Shown: positions 15,767 to 25,099 of the stretch, piece by piece
How the letters are laid out: every line of letters begins with the position of its first letter
How positions within the stretch are numbered: position 1 is the first letter of the stretch
Source: Arthrobacter sp. TMP15
Lineage (GTDB): Bacteria; Actinomycetota; Actinomycetes; Actinomycetales; Micrococcaceae
Direction: 5' to 3'
Assembly: GCF_039529835.1 (NCBI RefSeq)
Contig: NZ_CP154262.1
Span: forward strand, 3,286,001 to 3,350,000
DNA length: 64,000 nucleotides
Notes under the pieces: model-generated
Seen by the model: only the letters and a program-made list of their open reading frames with translations
Told to the model about the DNA's origin: nothing
Database searches by the model: none
Translations under genes and position numbers: made by a program

Positions 15767-17098
15767 ATGCCAAGGACCAGTGCCGCCATGAATCGTGCAG
15801 GCGGGAAACGGCGAAGGCTTCGATCTTTGGCCTGGATTACGGCGCTGGCAGTTGGCACCATGCTCTTGCCCGGATGCGCCCCCTCCGACGGCGTCCCCAC
15901 CCTCACCTGGTACATCAACCCGGACGACGGCGGCCAAGCGGACCTTGCTGCGGTGTGCACCACCGACGCCAATGGCGCTTACAAGATCGAAACTTCTCTG
16001 CTCCCCAAGGACGCAGCCGCACAGCGCGAGCAGCTGGCCCGTCGTCTGGCAGCAGGCGATTCCTCCTTGGACATCATGAGCATTGACCCTCCGTTCATTC
16101 CCGAACTTGCTGAGCCCGGATTCCTGGCTCCAGTCCCTGCGGACGTTGCTGAGCGGACCTCCAAGAATGTTCTCGATGGCGCCCTGGCAGGGGCCACATG
16201 GGATAAAAAACTTGTCACTGTTCCTTTCTGGGCCAACACCCAAATTCTCTGGTACCGCAAGTCCGTTGCAAAAGCAGCCGGACTGGATATGACCAAGCCA
16301 GTCACCTGGGATCAGCTCATGAAGGCGGCAGGGGAGGAGAAAAAGTATCTGGGTGTCCAAGGCGCTCAGGCTGAATCCATGACCGTTTGGATCAACGCCT
16401 TAATCGAATCCGCGGGCGGGCACATCCTGCTCAACCCCGGAGCCAAAGCTGATGAGATCAAATTGGGCCTGACCACCCCGGCAGGTGAGCAGGCTGCAAC
16501 CATCATCGGCGCTATAGGTAAGAAGAACCTGGCTGGTCCCGGGCTTCCCACCTCTACGGAAAATGATTCCATGATCCTTTTTCAAGGGGACAAGGGCTCG
16601 TTCATGGTCAATTACCCCTTTGTCTGGCCGGCCACCAATGCGGCGGTGAAAGCCGGAAGCGTTAAACAGGACGTCCTTGATGACGTTGGCTGGGCCTTAT
16701 ATCCACGAGTGGATACGGACAAGGACACCGCGCCTCCGCTGGGTGGCATCAACTTAGGAGTTGGCTCCCACTCTCAAAACAAGGAACTCGCTTACAAGGC
16801 GATCGAGTGCATCACCTCACCCAAGAATCAGGCCACGTACTTTGTGACCAATGGAAACCCTCCCTCAAATTCCACCGCTTACGATGATCCGCGGGTAGAA
16901 AAGCAGTTCCCGATGGCCACCACCATCCGTGAATCACTCAAGCTCGCCGCACCCCGGCCGCAGACCCCGTTCTACAACGAGATCTCCACCGGACTGCAGC
17001 AGCGTTGGACACCACCGGCGTCGGTGGATCCCAAAACCACACCGCAGGAATCGCAAGATTTCATCCTTGCCGTACTTAGAGGGGACAGGCTGCTGTGA
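15767..17098 (+). CDS. sugar ABC transporter substrate-binding lipoprotein, LpqY-like
   Basis: A 443-residue secreted lipoprotein: basic N-terminus (GKRRRLRSLAWI), hydrophobic core, and a lipobox LLPGC with the lipidated Cys37. The mature part begins TLTWYINPDDGG and has SLLPKDAAAQREQLARRLAA with DIMSIDP, a pattern seen in LpqY, the trehalose-binding protein of mycobacteria. The start ATG is preceded by GGGAGGG at 15751-15757. It overlaps the next gene by four bases (GTGA) and is the first gene of a four-gene importer. Trehalose or a related alpha-glucoside is likely; other disaccharides remain possible. Confidence 0.85.
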   Translation: MPRTSAAMNRAGGKRRRLRSLAWITALAVGTMLLPGCAPSDGVPTLTWYINPDDGGQADLAAVCTTDANGAYKIETSLLPKDAAAQREQLARRLAAGDSSLDIMSIDPPFIPELAEPGFLAPVPADVAERTSKNVLDGALAGATWDKKLVTVPFWANTQILWYRKSVAKAAGLDMTKPVTWDQLMKAAGEEKKYLGVQGAQAESMTVWINALIESAGGHILLNPGAKADEIKLGLTTPAGEQAATIIGAIGKKNLAGPGLPTSTENDSMILFQGDKGSFMVNYPFVWPATNAAVKAGSVKQDVLDDVGWALYPRVDTDKDTAPPLGGINLGVGSHSQNKELAYKAIECITSPKNQATYFVTNGNPPSNSTAYDDPRVEKQFPMATTIRESLKLAAPRPQTPFYNEISTGLQQRWTPPASVDPKTTPQESQDFILAVLRGDRLL

Positions 17099-18066
17099 GC
17101 ACCACCTCAATCAAGGAGTCCAGGGCTGGCGCCCCAGTAAAAAGCCAGCGCCGCCGGGCCAATCTCAGTGACCGGGCCAAATCCGAACGCAGACTGGGCT
17201 GGTATCTTGCCGGTCCGGCCTTCATCGTGATGCTGGCCGTGACCCTCTACCCCATCCTTCAGGCGTTCTGGGATTCGCTGTTCTCCCTGCGGTTGACCGC
17301 ACCCGATGACAAAGCGTTCATCTGGTTCGCCAACTACGTCACTGTCCTGTCAGATCCGGTGTGGTGGCGAGACTTAGGCGTTACAGTCATCATCACGATT
17401 GTCACAGTCATTATTGAACTGATTCTGGGCTTCGCTTTGGCGTTGGTGATGGACAAGGCCATCAAGTCCCTCCGAGGGTTGCTGCGCACAGCAATTTTGG
17501 TCCCTTATGGCATCATCACTGTGGTTTCCGCTTACGCCTGGTTCTACGCCTTCGATATCAACTCCGGTTACATCAACCATTGGTTTGGTTGGATACCTGG
17601 CATCAGTACGGACTTGAACTGGTTCGCCGAGTTCTGGCCCTCACTCTTTGTCATCATGGCATCGGAGATTTGGAAAACCACCCCCTTTATTTCCCTGCTC
17701 CTGCTGGCGGGGCTGGCCCAAGTACCCGGTGAGCTTACCGAAGCCGCAGAAGTGGATGGCGCCACCTGGTGGGAACGGATGCGCAAGGTGATTGTGCCTA
17801 ACATGAAGGCTGCCATCATGGTGGCCGTATTGTTCCGAACCCTGGATGCCTTCCGGATCTTTGACAACGTCTTCATTATGACCAACGGCGCCCACGGCAC
17901 CGAAGTGCTCTCCCTGCTGGCCTACCGCACCTCTATTTCGCGTCTGGAGATAGGTCTCGGTTCTGCTATCTCGGTATTGCTGTTCGTGTGTGTGCTGATC
18001 ATTTGTTTTGTGGCCATCAAACTCTTCAAAGTGGATCTCGCCGGATCGCAGGGAGGTAAATCATGA
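17095..18066 (+). CDS. sugar ABC transporter permease, SugA/MalF-like
   Basis: A 323-residue membrane permease with six helices. The first enters after a basic N-terminal tail (KSERRLGWYLAGPAFIVM). The EAA loop that contacts the ATPase reads ELTEAAEVDGATWWERMRK near residue 218-236, with the conserved Gly. GTG start overlaps the TGA of the substrate-binding lipoprotein; its own TGA overlaps the ATG of the second permease, so the three are translationally coupled. It forms the heterodimeric pore with the next gene product. Confidence 0.9.
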   Translation: MSTTSIKESRAGAPVKSQRRRANLSDRAKSERRLGWYLAGPAFIVMLAVTLYPILQAFWDSLFSLRLTAPDDKAFIWFANYVTVLSDPVWWRDLGVTVIITIVTVIIELILGFALALVMDKAIKSLRGLLRTAILVPYGIITVVSAYAWFYAFDINSGYINHWFGWIPGISTDLNWFAEFWPSLFVIMASEIWKTTPFISLLLLAGLAQVPGELTEAAEVDGATWWERMRKVIVPNMKAAIMVAVLFRTLDAFRIFDNVFIMTNGAHGTEVLSLLAYRTSISRLEIGLGSAISVLLFVCVLIICFVAIKLFKVDLAGSQGGKS

Positions 18067-18905
18067 CAAGCGGAAAGCAAAAAGTCATTTGGGCGGTCAT
18101 TACCGTCTTGGTGCTGCTGTACGCGCTATTCCCGGTAGCGTCCATCCTTTCAACCTCCTTCAAGGCACCCAGCGACCTCACCTCAGGGAAGTTCCTGCCG
18201 TCCTCTGGCGCGGGGACATTGGAGAACTACGAGCAGATCTTGGTGGGCGACGCCCAGGGTCTATTCTTGTCAGCGTTGCGCAACTCCATCGGCATCGCAC
18301 TCATTGCCACCTTCATCGCCGTGGTGCTGGCCACCCTATGCGCCTACGCCATTGCCCGCCTGGACTTTCCGGGTAAAAAAGTGGTGCTGACAACCGCACT
18401 TGCCGTATCAATTTTCCCTGTCATCTCCATCGTCACCCCGCTGTTCAACCTGTGGCGCAACATTGGCTTGTACGACACCTGGCTGGGGCTGATCATCCCT
18501 TATCTATCCCTTACACTTCCCATTTCCATCTGGACCTTGGCCGCATTCTTCCGCCAGATCCCCTGGGAACTGGAGCAGGCAGCCCAAGTGGACGGCGCCA
18601 CTACCTGGCAGGCCTTCCGCAAAGCAATAGTTCCGCTTGCCGCACCCGGAGTCTTCACCACGGCGATCATCGCTTTTTTCATCGCCTGGAATGACTTTGT
18701 TTACGGCATTTCCCTCACCTCCACCGAAACAGCGCGCACAGTGCCGGCAGCACTGGCGTTCTTCACCGGTGCCTCCCAATTTGAGGCGCCCACCGGTGCC
18801 ATCTCCGCCGCAGCAATCATTGTCACCATTCCCGTGGTCCTGCTGGTTCTGCTTTTCCAGCGCCAGATTGTTTCAGGCTTGACCCAGGGCGCCGTCAAGG
18901 GCTGA
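18063..18905 (+). CDS. sugar ABC transporter permease, SugB/MalG-like
   Basis: A 280-residue permease, the second pore subunit. Six helices are visible, with [10 protein letters not shown] after the first, as in MalG-type proteins. The EAA loop is [20 protein letters not shown] near residue 170-189. Its ATG overlaps the preceding permease stop (ATGA at 18063-18066). The ATPase gene follows after 31 bases. Confidence 0.9.
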   Translation: MTSGKQKVIWAVITVLVLLYALFPVASILSTSFKAPSDLTSGKFLPSSGAGTLENYEQILVGDAQGLFLSALRNSIGIALIATFIAVVLATLCAYAIARLDFPGKKVVLTTALAVSIFPVISIVTPLFNLWRNIGLYDTWLGLIIPYLSLTLPISIWTLAAFFRQIPWELEQAAQVDGATTWQAFRKAIVPLAAPGVFTTAIIAFFIAWNDFVYGISLTSTETARTVPAALAFFTGASQFEAPTGAISAAAIIVTIPVVLLVLLFQRQIVSGLTQGAVKG

Positions 18906-18936
18906 ATACCCTTACTCACAGAATAGGATCGCGAGC

Positions 18937-20181
18937 ATGGCAGCTATCACCCTCAACAACATCGTTAAAAAGTACGGGGACGGTTTTCCTGCAGTGAACG
19001 ATGTCAGCATCGACATCGCCGACGGCGAATTTGTCATCTTGGTGGGTCCCTCCGGCTGTGGAAAATCCACCATCCTGCGCATGATCGTGGGACTGGAAGA
19101 CATCACCTCCGGAGAACTGCTCATTGACGGGAAACTCTCAAATGACAAGGCTCCCCGAGACCGCAACCTGGCCATGGTCTTTCAAAACTATGCCCTGTAC
19201 CCGCACCTGACAGTTTTTGAGAACATCGCGTTCCCGTTGCGTTTGGCTAAAAACAAGCACAGCGAAGATGACGTTCAGCGCTTGGTTAACGACGCAGCAA
19301 AAATGCTGGAGCTCACCGACCACCTGCAGCGTAAACCAGCTAACCTTTCCGGTGGTCAACGTCAGCGAGTTGCCATGGGCAGGGCCATAGTCCGGCAGGC
19401 GGATGCGTTTCTCTTCGATGAGCCGCTGTCCAACTTGGATGCCAAGTTACGTGGACAAATGCGCTCTGAGATCTCTCAGATGCAGCGCCGGTTGGCAACA
19501 ACTTCGGTTTATGTCACCCACGATCAAACCGAGGCCATGACCCTCGGTGACAGGGTTGCTGTGCTGAAGAAGGGTGAGCTGCAACAGATAGCTTCTCCTC
19601 GCGAGCTCTATGAACAGCCCATCAACTTGTTCGTTGCCGGGTTCATCGGCTCACCTTCCATGAACTTCCTGCCTGCCAGCCTCGAAGGGAACATGCTAAA
19701 AACTGCCCTCGGGGAAATTGAAATCTCTCCTGAGAAGGCAGCTAAAGGCAAGGACTTGCCTGTGTTGTTGGTGGGGGTGCGCCCCGAGTTCTTCGAGGAC
19801 GCTTCACTAGTAGAGGAGCACAAGCTACATCACGGTTCAACTTTCACTGCCGAACTAACCCACACCGAGTGGTTGGGCAATGAACAATATGGCTACATTC
19901 ATTTCGATCCGGCCCCAGAAGTCAGGGAAATGCTTGACAGCCTGGCACGCGATATGGACGCTGACGAACTACGTCCGCAAGTGGTGGTGACCCTTGATGC
20001 CGCCAGTAAGATTCGTGGCGGGCGCCCGGCGGAACTGTGGCTGGACACGCGCCGATTACATCTCTTCGATCCCAAAACGGGTGAAAACCTGACCCGTGAT
20101 GCAGAGGAAGGCGCCCGCCTTACGGAAGAAGCCAACGCTGAACGGGCCGAGGAAATCGATTCTGCCCGGCAGGAGGCGTGA
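18937..20181 (+). CDS. sugar ABC transporter ATP-binding protein, SugC/MsmK/UgpC family
   Basis: A 414-residue ATPase that powers the importer. Walker [10 protein letters not shown] is at residues 37-45, the Q-loop [10 protein letters not shown] near 81-90, the signature [14 protein letters not shown] near 135-148, Walker [14 protein letters not shown] near 154-166 and the switch His in THDQ near 192. The C-terminal 170 residues form the regulatory OB/TOBE domain usual for CUT1 sugar ATPases, ending in an acidic Glu/Ala-rich tail. It completes the lipoprotein-permease-permease operon. Confidence 0.93.
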   Translation: MAAITLNNIVKKYGDGFPAVNDVSIDIADGEFVILVGPSGCGKSTILRMIVGLEDITSGELLIDGKLSNDKAPRDRNLAMVFQNYALYPHLTVFENIAFPLRLAKNKHSEDDVQRLVNDAAKMLELTDHLQRKPANLSGGQRQRVAMGRAIVRQADAFLFDEPLSNLDAKLRGQMRSEISQMQRRLATTSVYVTHDQTEAMTLGDRVAVLKKGELQQIASPRELYEQPINLFVAGFIGSPSMNFLPASLEGNMLKTALGEIEISPEKAAKGKDLPVLLVGVRPEFFEDASLVEEHKLHHGSTFTAELTHTEWLGNEQYGYIHFDPAPEVREMLDSLARDMDADELRPQVVVTLDAASKIRGGRPAELWLDTRRLHLFDPKTGENLTRDAEEGARLTEEANAERAEEIDSARQEA

Positions 20182-20229
20182 GGCAAAGCAACCAGACCAG
20201 CTCAAAACACCGCCTACAGGAACGCCGTT

Positions 20230-21174
20230 ATGGTAATTTTTAGCCGTCCACAACCGGGAACCCTGCCCACAACGCTGAAGCTCTTAGTTGCAATCCTGAT
20301 TCCCTCCGCCCTGGTAAGCATCCTGGCAGGGGTCTCAGCCAGTATGGGATTCGGCTTGGCCATGGGGCTGGGAATGGCTGTCACCCCCGTAAGCCGTCCG
20401 CGCCAAGCCGTGGTCCTGGTAACTCTGGGTGCCGCGCTTGGCGGGTTGGCATCCTTGGCAGGTTCAACGCCGTGGGCCATTGCGCTACTCATGTTTGTCT
20501 CCGCGATCTTATTTGCCGCCGCTAACCAACGCTCCGCTGGGCTACTCTCCCTAACCCCAGTCATGGTGATCCTTTTTGGTCCTGGCCCCATCGACCTCAG
20601 CTGGTGGTCAGCGATTCTGTGGATTCTCGCTGGTGGTTTGGTAGGCGCTTTCATCACCAGGCTGCTGAAATTCCAGGCCCCAACTCTTCCTGTGGAGAAA
20701 CGTGTTGCTTGGGAGCACGGCATCGCTGTGGGTTTGTTGTGCGCAGCGATCATGTTTTGGACCCTGGCTAACAACGTTCCCCACGGCTACTGGATTGCTG
20801 TCACAGTCCTGATGGCCTTGCGGCCGTTGCCAAACCAGCGCCGAGAGACTCTCAACGGGCGTCTCATTGGAACCGCTCTAGGAGCCGTGATTGCGCTGCT
20901 TGCCGTGGTTTTCTTGCCTGTTTGGGGAGCTGGCATTGTGGCCGTGGCGTGCTTATTTTTCTTGGTTTGGTATTCCATGGGCGGTGCTTACCTCATGCAG
21001 GCCTTGGCTCTGACGCCTATGCTTTTGATCTTCGCTTCCCTCGGGGATGTGGACCGCGGGTTTGAGTTGACTATTGAGCGTGTCATTTTCACTGTGATGG
21101 GAATAATTGTGGCGGTGCTGATCGCGTTGTTGCTCCGGCACTGGGAATCCCGACGCGAAGCAACCCCTGGCTAG
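20230..21174 (+). CDS. FUSC family membrane protein
   Basis: A 314-residue membrane protein with about ten hydrophobic segments in two blocks, each with a similar ending: GYWIAVTVLMALRPLPNQRR near residue 183-205 and the C-terminal block ending LLRHWESRRE. The first block has the matching SASMGFGLAMGLGMAVTPV. The family includes fusaric-acid resistance and aromatic-acid efflux proteins. It follows the ABC ATPase by 48 bases on the same strand and may be co-transcribed, but a functional link to sugar import is not evident. Confidence 0.75.
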   Translation: MVIFSRPQPGTLPTTLKLLVAILIPSALVSILAGVSASMGFGLAMGLGMAVTPVSRPRQAVVLVTLGAALGGLASLAGSTPWAIALLMFVSAILFAAANQRSAGLLSLTPVMVILFGPGPIDLSWWSAILWILAGGLVGAFITRLLKFQAPTLPVEKRVAWEHGIAVGLLCAAIMFWTLANNVPHGYWIAVTVLMALRPLPNQRRETLNGRLIGTALGAVIALLAVVFLPVWGAGIVAVACLFFLVWYSMGGAYLMQALALTPMLLIFASLGDVDRGFELTIERVIFTVMGIIVAVLIALLLRHWESRREATPG

Positions 21175-21239
21175 AAGCGCACAGTCCCAAGGAGCGCTGG
21201 CCGCGCTCCAAGCAGCCGCCGCGCCCCAAGCAATGCCGC

Positions 21240-21281
21240 CCCAAGCAGCCGCCGTGGTCCTACGCACGGCGGCTGCTTGGG
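21240..21281. terminator. strong bidirectional hairpin between convergent genes
   Basis: CCCAAGCAGCCGCCGTG (21240-21256) pairs perfectly with 21265-21281: a 17-base stem with an 8-base loop. It lies between the ends of the FUSC gene and phoX. There is no clear T-run. Partial copies of the left arm (CCAAGCAGCCGCCGCG) sit just before it. Confidence 0.65.
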
Positions 21282-21314
21282 CCAACGCTGAGAAGGCAAG
21301 TGACGCCGTCGTAC

Positions 21315-23369
21315 TTACTTGGCGCCCTCCAAGAAAATCTGCACCACCGAGGGCCGGGGTCCGCTGACCTGACCGGCGGCCGGCGAGGCTCCAGCGGCCA
21401 CAAAGTCGGGGAACATGGAGGTCGGTGCACCGTAATCGCCGTCCTCACCCGGGTGTTGGACCGCAACGTAAACCATCGATTCCTCCTCGTGGATGATGGG
21501 CCCACAGGTTTCCGCTTCCCGCGGCATGGAAGCGAACTGCTGGACGTTGCCGCGGTTGCTGCCCTCCAGCCCCACCTTGAACAGTCCGTCGTTGTAACCA
21601 ATCACCGAGGGTGCACCATCCGTGGATATCCAGAGATTCCCTGCCGCATCAAAGGCCAGGTTGTCAGGGCAGGAAATGGGGCTGACCTGATCCACCGGGA
21701 ACCCGCCGAAGTAGGCGCTGGTGTTCTTAGCCGGATCGCCACACAGCAGGAGGATATTCCAGTTGAAGGCCGTAGCCGTGGCGTCATCACCCTTTTCGGT
21801 GATTTCAATGACGTGCCCGTCCCGGTTTTCGATACGCGGGTTAGCCTCATCAGCCTTTGCACCCTTTTCCACGCCGCGCTTGGAGTTATTGGTGCAGGCC
21901 ACATAGACCTTGCCTGTCTTTAGGCTCGGCTCCACATCTTCACAACGGTCCATTTTGGTGGCACCGGCAATGTCAGCGGCAAGCCGAGTGTAGACCAATA
22001 CTTCCTGCACACCCATGCTGCTGATGGCACTCTTTCCACCAACAACCAGAGGAAGCCACTTTCCGGTGCCATCAAAATTGCCATCCGCCGGTAGCTTGCC
22101 TGTCCCGTCAATCTCCGACTCAGCACTGCCAGCGAACTGGGCCACGTACAGGTCCCCCTCGGCGAGCAGGGTCATATTGTGTGCCTTGTCGCCCTTTTTA
22201 TATTTGTTCTTGGAAACAAATTTGTACAGGTAGTCAAAGCGCTCATCGTCTCCCGAGTAGGCAACCACCCTGCCATTATCGGCAACGATTACATTGGCAC
22301 CTTCGTGCTTGAAACGCCCCAAACTGCTGTGTTTCTTAGGAACGGAGTTTGGGTCTTCCGGATCAATTTCAACAATGTAACCGAAGCGGTTTGGCTCGTT
22401 GCGGTGGTCCTCCCCGCGTGCGTCAAAGCGCGGGTCATCGAGCTCCCAGCCCATCTTGGTTTCTTCATCTTCCAACCCGTAGCGGCGGTCCTGCGCCGAA
22501 CTGCCGTTCGTGCGGAAGAATCCGTTGAAGTTCTCTTCACCGGAGAGAATTGTGCCCCACGGGGTTGTACCGCCAGCGCAGTTCCCCAGTGTGCCCAACA
22601 CGAATCGACCTTCCGGATCTGCCGCTGTCTTGACAAGATCCGATCCGGCAACCGGGCCCGTCAGCTCAAATTTTGTATCCACAGTGACACGCCTGTTCAA
22701 CTTCCCACCGCGCACATAGCTCCACGGCGTACCCCTCTTGGCCCGTTCCAACTCCACCACGCTCATGCCCACGGCGTTGCGGAAAATACTGCGACGCGCA
22801 ACGGTCTCGGCCTCATCCACCGGTGCCGCTGGGAACATGATCGAAGGATTAACGTACTCGTGGTTACACACCAACAAACCCTTTTTGCCATCGGGTTGGC
22901 GCAAAATCTCCAAGTAGTCATTGTTGTAGCCAAACTGACCCGCCTGCGCGTCCGGCGTCTGGGCGGCAAAATCGAAGTCGGGTGTGTCCGTAAATAACGG
23001 GTCTCCCCAACGCACTATGGGTGCCCAGCCGAAGCCAGTCGGCACGTCGAACCTATCCACGGCGGCGTCCACGGCCTTGATGGGGGTGAACTCCAGTTTG
23101 CCGGAGGCAGTAGGACCCGAAGTCCCGCTGCCGGCCTCGGTTCCGCAGCCGGTAAGTACGACGGCGGCACTCAAGGCTCCGGCTAGCCCCAGTCCCAGCG
23201 CCGTCCGTCGGGTGAAGGCCAAGGAGGCGATATCGCGGAAATAACTGTTCGTTGAAGTGTTGCAAACGGCCTTGGAGCAGGCGTTGTCACACTTCAAGCT
23301 GCACGTAACAGCGCTTCGCTTACCCCTGGTGTGGCCGAGCATGGGCAAAAACATCTTCGTTGCGTTCAT
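21315..23369 (-). CDS. phoX: PhoX family alkaline phosphatase, Tat-exported
   Basis: A 684-residue secreted phosphatase of the PhoX (DUF839) family, which uses iron and calcium. A long N-terminal region with LPMLGHTRGKRSAVTCSLKC precedes a twin-arginine signal TRRTALGLGL (Arg54-Arg55) with a lipobox-like LTGCG, so it may be exported folded and lipid-anchored. In the mature part, LLVCNHEYVNPSIMF, GTLGNCAGGTTPWGTIL with SGEENFNG, and IEIDPEDPNSVPKKHSSLGR match PhoX metal-binding segments. A candidate PHO box lies upstream. It scavenges phosphate from organic phosphates outside the cell. Confidence 0.9.
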   Translation of the reverse strand: MNATKMFLPMLGHTRGKRSAVTCSLKCDNACSKAVCNTSTNSYFRDIASLAFTRRTALGLGLAGALSAAVVLTGCGTEAGSGTSGPTASGKLEFTPIKAVDAAVDRFDVPTGFGWAPIVRWGDPLFTDTPDFDFAAQTPDAQAGQFGYNNDYLEILRQPDGKKGLLVCNHEYVNPSIMFPAAPVDEAETVARRSIFRNAVGMSVVELERAKRGTPWSYVRGGKLNRRVTVDTKFELTGPVAGSDLVKTAADPEGRFVLGTLGNCAGGTTPWGTILSGEENFNGFFRTNGSSAQDRRYGLEDEETKMGWELDDPRFDARGEDHRNEPNRFGYIVEIDPEDPNSVPKKHSSLGRFKHEGANVIVADNGRVVAYSGDDERFDYLYKFVSKNKYKKGDKAHNMTLLAEGDLYVAQFAGSAESEIDGTGKLPADGNFDGTGKWLPLVVGGKSAISSMGVQEVLVYTRLAADIAGATKMDRCEDVEPSLKTGKVYVACTNNSKRGVEKGAKADEANPRIENRDGHVIEITEKGDDATATAFNWNILLLCGDPAKNTSAYFGGFPVDQVSPISCPDNLAFDAAGNLWISTDGAPSVIGYNDGLFKVGLEGSNRGNVQQFASMPREAETCGPIIHEEESMVYVAVQHPGEDGDYGAPTSMFPDFVAAGASPAAGQVSGPRPSVVQIFLEGAK

Positions 23370-23435
23370 CGGTGACTTTCTTTGTCATTGTTCGGTGCTG
23401 CCACCGTGGCATGGGTAAAGAACCAGCCGGGTGGG

Positions 23436-23457
23436 AAGTTCTAAACACAGCGTGAAC
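23436..23457 (-). promoter_or_regulatory. candidate PHO box upstream of phoX
   Basis: On the minus strand two 11-base units follow each other: GTTCACGCTGT then GTTTAGAACTT, 67-88 bases before the phoX start. Actinobacterial PhoP binds 11-base direct repeats beginning with GTTCA. The second unit is degenerate, so support is moderate. Confidence 0.35.
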
Positions 23458-23547
23458 GCCCTGCCAACGTTTTGGTTGCGCCCTCATGGTGTGGAGCTGT
23501 CGTGGTAGGGACTTGCGCTTTGGACCGGCACAGTGTGGGCTGAACCT

Positions 23548-25065
23548 ATGAAGAAGATTCTGGGGATTCTTGCCCTCATGCTTATGGCCCTCTTGGGCAT
23601 TGTCCCGGCCGCCACCGCGGGCAGCGCACCGGCGGGCATTGCACCCGCGGGCATTGCTCCGGCTGCCACGGCGGGCAGCGCACCCGCGCCTACGCAGGTC
23701 ACTGCCACTGACATTGTTGTTGAAGACACCGCAGGAGTTTTATACCTGCCGCAGCTGATGACAGCGCTGGAGCAGATTAAATTCCACGAGCCCACCACGG
23801 TGGTGATTTACACCCGCAATGGCGCTCGAAGCGATAACTTCAACGAAAAAGTTTTGCAGTTCGCCCGTGAGAAACACCCGGAATGGATCACCGCTGACGG
23901 ACAAAAATGGGCTGACGGGCTCTTTATTTTTGCTTTTGATCCTGCTGGTCGCCAGGTAGGCACCTATATGGGTGAAGACCGCAAAGTTTCACTGGGTAAA
24001 CAGGAGTCAATCCAGCAAGCTTCCAAAGAGCTTTTCCTTGAAGCCCAGTGGACCGACGGCACCATTGCTGGCGTCAAGAAGGGTGCTTCGCTGATCAACC
24101 AGCCCTGGTATCTATCGGCAGCATTCATCATCACCGCTAGCGTCACAGGTGGTCTTGCGGCTCTGGGCTTTGGCACTGTGCTGATCATTCGCCGGAATAA
24201 CCGGAAGAAGGCTGGCGAGCATCTTAAACGCGGTGATGCCGCTTTTTCCAGTGTCAGTCTGGCCCTGGATGTCACGGAGCTCAATGCTAAAACTATTCCG
24301 GAGTCCTCCACATACGGCTCACTGGTGCTGGAAAAATACCGCACTTTCAGCACGCGTTATCACGAAGCCGGCGAACTGAATCAACGTGTCCATTCCTTCA
24401 CTGATAAGGACATGTCGAAGGGCCGCAACGTCAAGATCGTGGCCCGCTATGCCGAACTTGCGCAGGAACTGGATAACTTGGACGATGTGATTGCTGATAC
24501 CAACACTCTCCTGAACAGGTATTCCGGCTGGGAAAGCGCCTGGGAGCGGCAAGTACGGCCCTTGATGGATGATATGGAGCAACTCCCTGCATTGATCGCC
24601 CAACCTGAAGCGCAGGGTCTGGCAACAACAGCGGCACTGGCGTCACTACACGCCCAGAGATCTCATGATCTTGAACAGCTTGGTGGAGATTTCCAATCAA
24701 GACTCATCTCCCCCGAAGCGGCGTTGGACCGTCTCAAAGTAATGCGCGCGGAGCTGACGGCGCTACTGCAACAACATTCGGAGCTGATGATCGGTAAGTA
24801 CGCAAAAACCAGTTCCGAGAAGAAAAAAATGCGTTCTGCCATGGAGCGCAGCCGCCAAGATGACATCAGCATGTCTCAAGCCACCATCTTTGGCTCCATC
24901 TACGGCTGGAACAGTTTCTATTCAGTGCATTCCTTCAACAGCGGCTACATCACAGCCCAAAGAAGCGTCGATACCGCACGCAGCGACGCCAGTTCCGGCA
25001 GCAGTACAGGCTATGGATCCAGCGGTGGCAGCTTCTCTGGCTCTGGCAGCTCGTCAAGCTTCTAG
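23548..25065 (+). CDS. DUF5129 family protein (TPM-like domain, membrane-anchored)
   Basis: A 505-residue protein. A signal peptide (MKKILGILALMLMALLGIVP) is followed by a repetitive Ala/Gly/Pro stretch built from GSAPA and GIAPA units. Residues about 60-175 (VVEDTAGVLYLPQLMTALEQ and VVIYTRNG) resemble TPM-fold domains. A second membrane helix lies near residue 195-220 (AAFIITASVTGGLAALGFG), then a cytoplasmic, largely helical region and a Ser/Gly/Tyr-rich tail. ATG 23548 was preferred to the in-frame codon 15 bases upstream because the signal peptide begins there. Function unknown, perhaps membrane-protein quality control. Confidence 0.75.
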   Translation: MKKILGILALMLMALLGIVPAATAGSAPAGIAPAGIAPAATAGSAPAPTQVTATDIVVEDTAGVLYLPQLMTALEQIKFHEPTTVVIYTRNGARSDNFNEKVLQFAREKHPEWITADGQKWADGLFIFAFDPAGRQVGTYMGEDRKVSLGKQESIQQASKELFLEAQWTDGTIAGVKKGASLINQPWYLSAAFIITASVTGGLAALGFGTVLIIRRNNRKKAGEHLKRGDAAFSSVSLALDVTELNAKTIPESSTYGSLVLEKYRTFSTRYHEAGELNQRVHSFTDKDMSKGRNVKIVARYAELAQELDNLDDVIADTNTLLNRYSGWESAWERQVRPLMDDMEQLPALIAQPEAQGLATTAALASLHAQRSHDLEQLGGDFQSRLISPEAALDRLKVMRAELTALLQQHSELMIGKYAKTSSEKKKMRSAMERSRQDDISMSQATIFGSIYGWNSFYSVHSFNSGYITAQRSVDTARSDASSGSSTGYGSSGGSFSGSGSSSSF

Positions 25066-25099
25066 CATGCTGCCGGGCACCAGGGGCAGCGGCTGCCCA

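Noticed and set aside
15524-16360. Minus-strand frame of 278 codons
   Set aside because: Shadow of the sugar-binding lipoprotein, whose lipobox and motifs are on the plus strand.
22179-22997. Plus-strand frame of 272 codons
   Set aside because: It is the complement of phoX, which has a complete Tat signal and domain motifs.
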